From Bacteroides_D sp963546395 (GTDB lineage: Bacteria > Bacteroidota > Bacteroidia > Bacteroidales > CAJPTX01), in contig CAUUMS010000001.1 in the NCBI GenBank assembly GCA_963546395.1, positions 62,001 to 126,000 of the forward strand: 64,000 nucleotides of DNA, written 5' to 3'. The position numbers and the translations under genes are program-made. The notes beneath the pieces are model-generated. The model saw only the letters and a program-made list of their open reading frames with translations, was not told the DNA's origin and did not search any database. Shown here piece by piece: positions 58,575 to 64,000 of the stretch (position 1 is its first letter; every line of letters begins with the position of its first letter).

Positions 58575-61500
58575 CTAACGGCTCTTCACCAGTCGGATCG
58601 TCTTACGCTCAGCACCACGTTCCACCACGAGGAGGTATACACCGGCAGGCAGCTCCGAAAGCTGGAGCGCAATCTGCGGCTCGCCGTGGAGATTGATGCT
58701 GCGAACTAACGTACCCATCTCGTTCACAATAAGGAGACGGCTCGCGGCTTCCACGCCGGCGACATGCACCTCATCGGCGAACGGGTTCGGGTAGGCTTTC
58801 ACGTGGGCAAAGGCCGATTCCTCAACCTCCGTGATAGGCGGCTCAGAGCCAGCCACGAAGGTCGCCACTATCGTCACATCTGCCGTAACCGTGAACTTCA
58901 TGCTGCCATTGGCAAGATCGGCCGTCCGATCCTGACCGTTGATCGTCAGCTTGCTGAGGCGATAGCCGCTGTTGGCCTTCACCGCAATGCTGATCTCGGC
59001 ATTCGCGTCCACCATGCTACCGCTCGCCACGGGGGCACCGTCCTTGGTGACGGTGAGCGTCCCATTCGCCGGCGTTTGGTAGGTAACGCTGAACTGACCA
59101 GGTTTCGGGGCAGCACCCTCAACGAATGTGGCCTCGATGTTCACGTTATCCGTCACCGTGATGGTGAGGATATTGTTGACAACATCGGCCGTGCGGTCGG
59201 CACCGTCCACCATCAGCTTGTCGAGCTTGTAGCCATCGTTGGCTTGCAGCAGCACCACGATCTTCGAGTTCGCCTTCACCTTGCCACCACTCACCACGGG
59301 TGCACCGTCCAGGGTCACCTTCAGCGTGCCGTTAGCGGGCTCGTTGTAGGTTACAGTGAAATCGGCCGGCTGCGCATTGAGCTCTACGAACTCCGCCTCG
59401 AGAGTCATGTTGGCCGACACCGTCCGGCTCACAGCACCCCCGGTGGCTTCCGTGGTGACATCCTCATCGTTGATCTTCGCCAGCTTCAGCTTGTAGCCGT
59501 TCTCCGGCGTGAAGGTGGCCACGGCCACGGTACCCTCAGGCACTGAGCTACCCGTGGGCAGGTCGTTGTCCATCTTGTCCTTCACGGAGATTGCGCCATG
59601 CTCAGGCTGCGCGTAGGTGATGGTGTACTGCTGCACAGGCTTGAAGGAGGCCTCGATATTCAGGTCCTTTGTCACTGCGTAGTCTGTGCGCCCATCGCGC
59701 AGCGAGCCCTTCATGTCCTCGCCATTGATGGTGAACTGGTCTACCACGTAGCCCGGGTTGGGCTTCACGGTGATCGAGAGGTATTCACCCTCGTCGATCT
59801 GGTCGCCGTTATGCACGACGGCACCCGTGGTCTTCGAGTCTACCTTCAGCACACCATGCTCCGGCGTGTTGAAATTCACCTTGAACTTGGTGGTCGAGGC
59901 GACAAATGCGGCCGAGATGTTCGTCTCGCCCAGCACTTTGTGCCGCAGGGTGTTGTTCTCGACAGAGGCCAGATGATCAGTACCGTTCACCATGAGCTCT
60001 TTGAGCTTGAAGCCCGCGTTAGGTTTCACGGTGATGATGATCTCGGTATCCTGATCCACCTTGTCGCCGCTGGTGAGGGTCTTCTCAGCTGTGGCCACGG
60101 TGAGCGCACCGTCAGCCGGCTGATCGAAGTTCACGGGGAACTGCTTTGTCGCAGGATCCTTCTCCACGAACGTGGCCTCGATGTCCGTCACGCCGGCGTG
60201 CACATACTTGAGCTCGCCGCCGGAGACTTCATTGGTGCGGTCTACGCCCGCTACGTTGAGCTTCGAGAGCTTGTAGCCGTCGTTAGCCTTCACCTTGATG
60301 GTGAGTTCTGTGCCACGCTCAAGCATCTGCCCTGTCGTGATGGCCGCCCCGTTGGCTTCCACCGCCAGGGTACCGTTGGTCACCGGCAGGATGTTGACGG
60401 GGTACTTGAGCTGCTGGCTCGGCTGCAAATCGATGTCCACATTCACCACCTTGTCCACCACGGTGGCATTGCCCCGAGCGGGTGCGTAGCCATCGAGTGT
60501 GATCTCGTACACGTGGGTACCCGCAGGAGCCGTCACAGTGACCCTACCGCCAGCCGCCGTGGGCTGCACCTTGCCTCGGAAGGCCACATTGGCACCTATC
60601 GCAGGCTGGCCACCGGCCGTAACCGTGAACACCACGTCGTACATGTTCTCCTTAAAGTTGGCTACAATTGTAGCCTCCTCCTGCACGTTGTGCTGGGTGT
60701 ACGGATCCTTGCTGCCGTTGAACGACCACCCTTCGAAGGTGTAGCCCGGCCGTGCTTCTGCCATCACCGGCTTGGCATCATCGCCCTTCTTGACCATCTG
60801 AGAGGTCACTTCCTTGCCGTCCACCTTGAAGAGGCCCGCTCCCGCTGGCGCTGATAGGTAAGAGATCTCTACCTCCAGCTTGTTGCGGAAGATGGCCACG
60901 TAGGTAGCGTCAGCCAGCACTGGCGTATGCATCTCGAACAGCTCGGTCTCGGAGAGCGTGACTGACGGATCGTCCTTCGCCACCCACTTCACGAACTCGT
61001 AGTCGGCATTCTTCTCGGCCTTTACAGCCTTCGCCGGCTTACCGTACTCTACCGATTGCGACTGGGCTTCAGCACCCTCGATAGTGAACTTACCACCCTC
61101 GGCAGGCTGCGCCTCATAGGAGATGGTGTGGTTCGTGGCTTCCTTCTCGGGATAGACGCTGATGTTGTCGAGAAGTACGTACCAGTCCTTCATCGAGCTG
61201 TACACCCAGCGGAATTGCAAGAACTTCTTGCCCTGGAACTTGGCGAGCTCTAGGGTAAAGGTTTTCGTCTCCCGCTTGTTCGCATCCGTCTTGGCCAGGC
61301 TCTCGAGCTCTGTCCAGGTGGTGCCGTCCGTGGTGTACTCCACCTTGAATGTCTCGGTGGATTTCATCCGGAACAGGTAGTCGAATTTTAGGACGATAGG
61401 CTTGGTGATGCCCTCTACGAGGTAGCGCGTGGAATGGAAGCTGGTCTTAACTTTCCTCGGGATGACCATTGCACTGTAGCTATAGCAAAGTGCGAAGTAG

Positions 61501-64000
61501 CCATCGAGACTCCACCCGGTGAGAGGAGCCGTCTTCGTCACGCGGAACGGAACAGCCTTATCCCCCTCATTGGCGGAGAACCACCCATCCGTCAGCACGC
61601 CAGCATCAAAGCTCATCTGAGCAGGCACCGTCATGTACTTGGCGAACTGGGCCGTGAAGCTCATGTTGCCATCCACGTCCTTATCGGTGCGCGGGTTATC
61701 GGTGCGGCCATCGCTCCAGCATGTGAAGTAGTAGCCTTCATTTGCCTCTACTTCCACGGCTGTACCATCCTGGTGCTTAACCACTTGCTGCTTAAGCTCA
61801 CCGGATTTCAGCTTACCACCCTCGCCGATGGTGTACTCGAGCGAGTACTTCACCTGCACGGGGACAAACTTGGCCTCTACGGTCAAATTCTCCCGTACGG
61901 CCCGATCGGTACGCGGGTTGTCAGTGCGACCATCGCTCCACTCCAGCACATACCCCTTCTCGGGCTTGGCTAGGATGGGCGAACCATCGGTCCCAGGGGC
62001 GACCTTCTGGGTGAGATCCCCAAACAGGGCACCATGCTCACCAGCTTTGTAGGTAAGCTCGAGCGTGGCGAGATGCATCTGCACGTTCACCGTGGCATCA
62101 GCACCCGCAGGCACATCGACACCACCGTTCACCGAAGAGTACTCAGCCTTGGATGCTGTCCAGGCGTACGACTTCCCGCCCTGAGCCGAGGTCATCACTA
62201 CGCCCTCAGCGTTAGTGCGGTACTCCTTACCCTCGAGCGTGATAATGACATCGGACATCGGGTTTGTCCCATCCGTCACACGGAATGTCACCATGCGGAG
62301 CTTCCCTTGGGTAATCGTCAGGGTACCCGCCTCGGGGGTCACCTTGTAGTAGTTCGTCTCGTACGCCGCAGAGGCCACTGGCTCAACGCTATACTGGCCC
62401 ACTGGTAGCAGATCCGTGAAGGCGAACTCTTTGCCAGCCTGGGTGAGCTTGAAGGCACCCTTCGCCACCGGGCTAGGCATATCCACGACATCCTCCTGGT
62501 TCACCAGCTTGTCGTACATGAATTCGGGCTCTATGGGCTGACCGAACTCTATCGACTGCTCGAGCTTCACCGTGACAGCCTTCTTCGTCACCGTCACCCT
62601 GTGGGCGACAGAGGCGGCTGCACCGTAGTGGCCTGAGCCGGTCTGCTGGGCCTCGATGGTGCTCTCACCGGGAAATGCGATGAGCATTTTACCGTCGGCC
62701 TCACTGGCCACCTCGGGATTCGTGGCCGTGTAGCTAATCGGCAGATTTGCCGATGACTTCGCCGTCAGATCCATTGGGGCCGTTCCGTACTCGAACTCCT
62801 TCTGGGCGAGCTCCCACGTGATTGTCTGCCCAAAGGCCAGAGCCAGGGTGTAGATGCGCTTGGTGCCGTTGGCAGCCTGCACGGCAATCCTAATCGGATT
62901 GCTGAGATCCACCTCGGTCACACCGCTCTGGAGCTCCGTGGTACCCACGAAGGCCTTCGCTTCTGGCGATACGGTGAAGTCGAGCTTCATCTTCGTGAGC
63001 TCCTCAGGCTCGCCCGTCTCATCGTTGATCGGCACTAGCATCGAGCTTGCGATAGGATCCACCTTGAGATCCTTCTTCAGGCCCTTGTTGCTAGCCATCT
63101 TAAGCTCGAGTGTGAGTAGCTCGTTGGCATCGCTCGCATCCTCCTCAGCCAGCACCTTGATCGTCTGCGCTAGGCTCTGGCCAAAGGCCTGGAACTCAGC
63201 CTTGAACTCAACAGGATCGCTACCCGAGAAATCAAACTCCGTATCCGCAGTTACATTATTCCCCTTGTACTTAACGGTAGCTGCGGGCCAGGTGCGGGTA
63301 AACGTCCCCTTCACCTTGCTCCTGTCAGCGCCCTTGCGGAACTTGATCTTATAGCTCTTGTCAGCCTGGAGAGCTGGCTTACCCAGCGTACCCTCGAAAG
63401 CGAAGCTACTGATCAAGTCGTCCTTAGCAATGGGGTTCCAGAGCCCTGTGCCGTCCTCCTTATCAATGCGGGTGGGATCCACCAGCTTGAATGTCGCCGG
63501 GGTCGTGCCCGAGAAGGCCATCGCATTCTTAGGCCCTTCGTCGAACTTGTACTCTACCACACAGTCATCGGGCAATTTGCCATCGGGCTTGCGCACGTAC
63601 TTGTACATGTTGGCCTTGATAGTGGCCCCGTTGTCAGTGTGCAGACCTACCTTCCAGGCGCGGAACACATCAAATTGCCCTTCGAGATTACCAGCCACGC
63701 GCAGCTTGGCGAAGGCTGGACGGTGTCCACCGCCGCTCTCCGTCTCCTGCTTAACACCGTCGACGTAGATGTCAACCATCGTCTTGCGACCGTTGTGGCT
63801 GTGCATCGACACCGCAATGTGATGCCATACCCCAGGGGTGAGCACCGCATTCTTGGTGAAGTCCACCTGCAAGTTGTCACCGAGCACCACGGCCACGGCA
63901 TTATCGGGCACATCGGAGTAGCCCGCAGTGGTGAGCACGAAGAACCCGGGAGAGGCCACGAGGTAGCCCCTGTGGGCCCGATCGATCTTCACGAGCATCT
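58575..64000 (-). CDS. Giant T9SS-secreted multi-repeat adhesin-like protein (5' end outside window)
   Basis: At least 1807 residues; the start lies beyond the window. In order: a LamG/concanavalin-like domain (HHIAVSMHSHNGRKTMVDIYVDG); DUF5018-like segments; an MBG-like region (EFEYGTAPMDLTAKSS, AVTVKLEQSIEFGQPIEPEF); a carboxypeptidase/PEGA-like domain; two InlB-B-type repeats that share SDGRTDNPRTD exactly; a jelly-roll binding domain (SFDAGVLTDGW...DWYVLLDNISVYP); two more B-type repeats; a second PEGA-like unit; and six tandem modules of about 85-90 residues (58830-60410), each ending like NIEATFVE. The last 80 residues (HVKAYPNPFADEVHV...AGVYLLVVERG...IRLVKSR) are a T9SS sorting domain. 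Probably a surface adhesin or binding protein; no catalytic motif is seen. Confidence 0.85.
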   Translation of the reverse strand, partial: MLVKIDRAHRGYLVASPGFFVLTTAGYSDVPDNAVAVVLGDNLQVDFTKNAVLTPGVWHHIAVSMHSHNGRKTMVDIYVDGVKQETESGGGHRPAFAKLRVAGNLEGQFDVFRAWKVGLHTDNGATIKANMYKYVRKPDGKLPDDCVVEYKFDEGPKNAMAFSGTTPATFKLVDPTRIDKEDGTGLWNPIAKDDLISSFAFEGTLGKPALQADKSYKIKFRKGADRSKVKGTFTRTWPAATVKYKGNNVTADTEFDFSGSDPVEFKAEFQAFGQSLAQTIKVLAEEDASDANELLTLELKMASNKGLKKDLKVDPIASSMLVPINDETGEPEELTKMKLDFTVSPEAKAFVGTTELQSGVTEVDLSNPIRIAVQAANGTKRIYTLALAFGQTITWELAQKEFEYGTAPMDLTAKSSANLPISYTATNPEVASEADGKMLIAFPGESTIEAQQTGSGHYGAAASVAHRVTVTKKAVTVKLEQSIEFGQPIEPEFMYDKLVNQEDVVDMPSPVAKGAFKLTQAGKEFAFTDLLPVGQYSVEPVASAAYETNYYKVTPEAGTLTITQGKLRMVTFRVTDGTNPMSDVIITLEGKEYRTNAEGVVMTSAQGGKSYAWTASKAEYSSVNGGVDVPAGADATVNVQMHLATLELTYKAGEHGALFGDLTQKVAPGTDGSPILAKPEKGYVLEWSDGRTDNPRTDRAVRENLTVEAKFVPVQVKYSLEYTIGEGGKLKSGELKQQVVKHQDGTAVEVEANEGYYFTCWSDGRTDNPRTDKDVDGNMSFTAQFAKYMTVPAQMSFDAGVLTDGWFSANEGDKAVPFRVTKTAPLTGWSLDGYFALCYSYSAMVIPRKVKTSFHSTRYLVEGITKPIVLKFDYLFRMKSTETFKVEYTTDGTTWTELESLAKTDANKRETKTFTLELAKFQGKKFLQFRWVYSSMKDWYVLLDNISVYPEKEATNHTISYEAQPAEGGKFTIEGAEAQSQSVEYGKPAKAVKAEKNADYEFVKWVAKDDPSVTLSETELFEMHTPVLADATYVAIFRNKLEVEISYLSAPAGAGLFKVDGKEVTSQMVKKGDDAKPVMAEARPGYTFEGWSFNGSKDPYTQHNVQEEATIVANFKENMYDVVFTVTAGGQPAIGANVAFRGKVQPTAAGGRVTVTAPAGTHVYEITLDGYAPARGNATVVDKVVNVDIDLQPSQQLKYPVNILPVTNGTLAVEANGAAITTGQMLERGTELTIKVKANDGYKLSKLNVAGVDRTNEVSGGELKYVHAGVTDIEATFVEKDPATKQFPVNFDQPADGALTVATAEKTLTSGDKVDQDTEIIITVKPNAGFKLKELMVNGTDHLASVENNTLRHKVLGETNISAAFVASTTKFKVNFNTPEHGVLKVDSKTTGAVVHNGDQIDEGEYLSITVKPNPGYVVDQFTINGEDMKGSLRDGRTDYAVTKDLNIEASFKPVQQYTITYAQPEHGAISVKDKMDNDLPTGSSVPEGTVAVATFTPENGYKLKLAKINDEDVTTEATGGAVSRTVSANMTLEAEFVELNAQPADFTVTYNEPANGTLKVTLDGAPVVSGGKVKANSKIVVLLQANDGYKLDKLMVDGADRTADVVNNILTITVTDNVNIEATFVEGAAPKPGQFSVTYQTPANGTLTVTKDGAPVASGSMVDANAEISIAVKANSGYRLSKLTINGQDRTADLANGSMKFTVTADVTIVATFVAGSEPPITEVEESAFAHVKAYPNPFADEVHVAGVEAASRLLIVNEMGTLVRSINLHGEPQIALQLSELPAGVYLLVVERGAERKTIRLVKSR
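58830..60410. repeat. Six tandem repeats inside the T9SS adhesin gene
   Basis: Coding repeats of about 255-270 nt. Each protein unit has a P(A/E)(N/H/D)G.L.V start, a G(Y/F)(K/R)L..L.(I/V)NG.D.T core and an IEATFV end. The units are related but clearly diverged. Confidence 0.75.

Noticed and set aside
59598..60854. 418-codon open frame antisense to the T9SS adhesin repeats (also 58764-59546)
   Set aside because: The minus strand carries the repeat modules and sorting domain; the plus-strand frames mirror the repeat structure only.

Overview
The window is a piece of a GC-rich Bacteroidota chromosome, most likely from the Porphyromonas/Porphyromonadaceae part of the Bacteroidales. I base this on: two very large secreted proteins ending in a type IX secretion (T9SS) sorting domain; PorT-like beta-barrels; PCMD/DUF5018, DUF4294, DUF4465 and DUF4625 proteins; a class 1 FBPase of the Bacteroidales type; and a repeated promoter element TAnnTTTG, usually TACCTTTG, which is the Bacteroidetes -7 box. 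I can see it ahead of about twenty genes, including three of the four tRNA-coding transcription units. No rRNA, phage, plasmid, transposase or CRISPR array is visible.

Layout. 1-4.2 kb: end of a dihydroorotate-dehydrogenase-like gene, a HEAT-repeat protein, plsY, and the folP-cdaA operon. 4.2-8.6 kb: a 1456-residue T9SS cargo protein with a beta-helix. 8.9-13.6 kb: a PLP aminotransferase, tRNA-Asp, dxs, tRNA-Leu and tRNA-Gln, and a four-helix-bundle protein. 13.8-16.3 kb: a C69 dipeptidase and ribosomal protein L31 (type B). 16.4-22.1 kb: a leftward gene string of an IMPACT-family protein, pyrB, pyrI, thiL and then two tandem hsdS genes with no hsdM or hsdR beside them. 22.2-24.1 kb: a YeiH-type transporter and a DUF4294 protein.

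24.4-27.1 kb is the least explained part: two paralogous four-TM proteins, a SPASM-like radical SAM protein and a third four-TM protein in one operon. 27.3-31.3 kb: a PCMD lipoprotein with eight DUF5018-like repeats and a beta-barrel partner. 31.3-34.7 kb: serC, serA and a DUF1015 gene (serine synthesis). 35.0-38.9 kb: a metal-uptake unit of Fur/Zur regulator, TonB receptor and His-rich lipoprotein, with a perfect 21-nt operator-like palindrome before the regulator. 39.1-41.1 kb: L25, pth, an S4 protein and tRNA-Pro. 41.6-44.9 kb: CoA-transferase, STAS and Hpt genes, and lrgAB.

45.5-57.8 kb runs rightward: a SPOR-domain protein, fbp, pyk, a GNAT protein, lolD, trmN6, an Ig-like lipoprotein, a thiamine-binding-like protein, a PorT-like barrel, rlpA and trpS. 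58.6-64.0 kb: the 3' part of a second giant T9SS adhesin, cut by the window edge.

The points I rate highest are the radical SAM/membrane-protein cluster, the orphan hsdS pair with long direct repeats, a three-copy intergenic stem-loop family, the Zur-like operator, and a SerA without the usual catalytic histidine. All calls come from reading the sequence; no database search was run.
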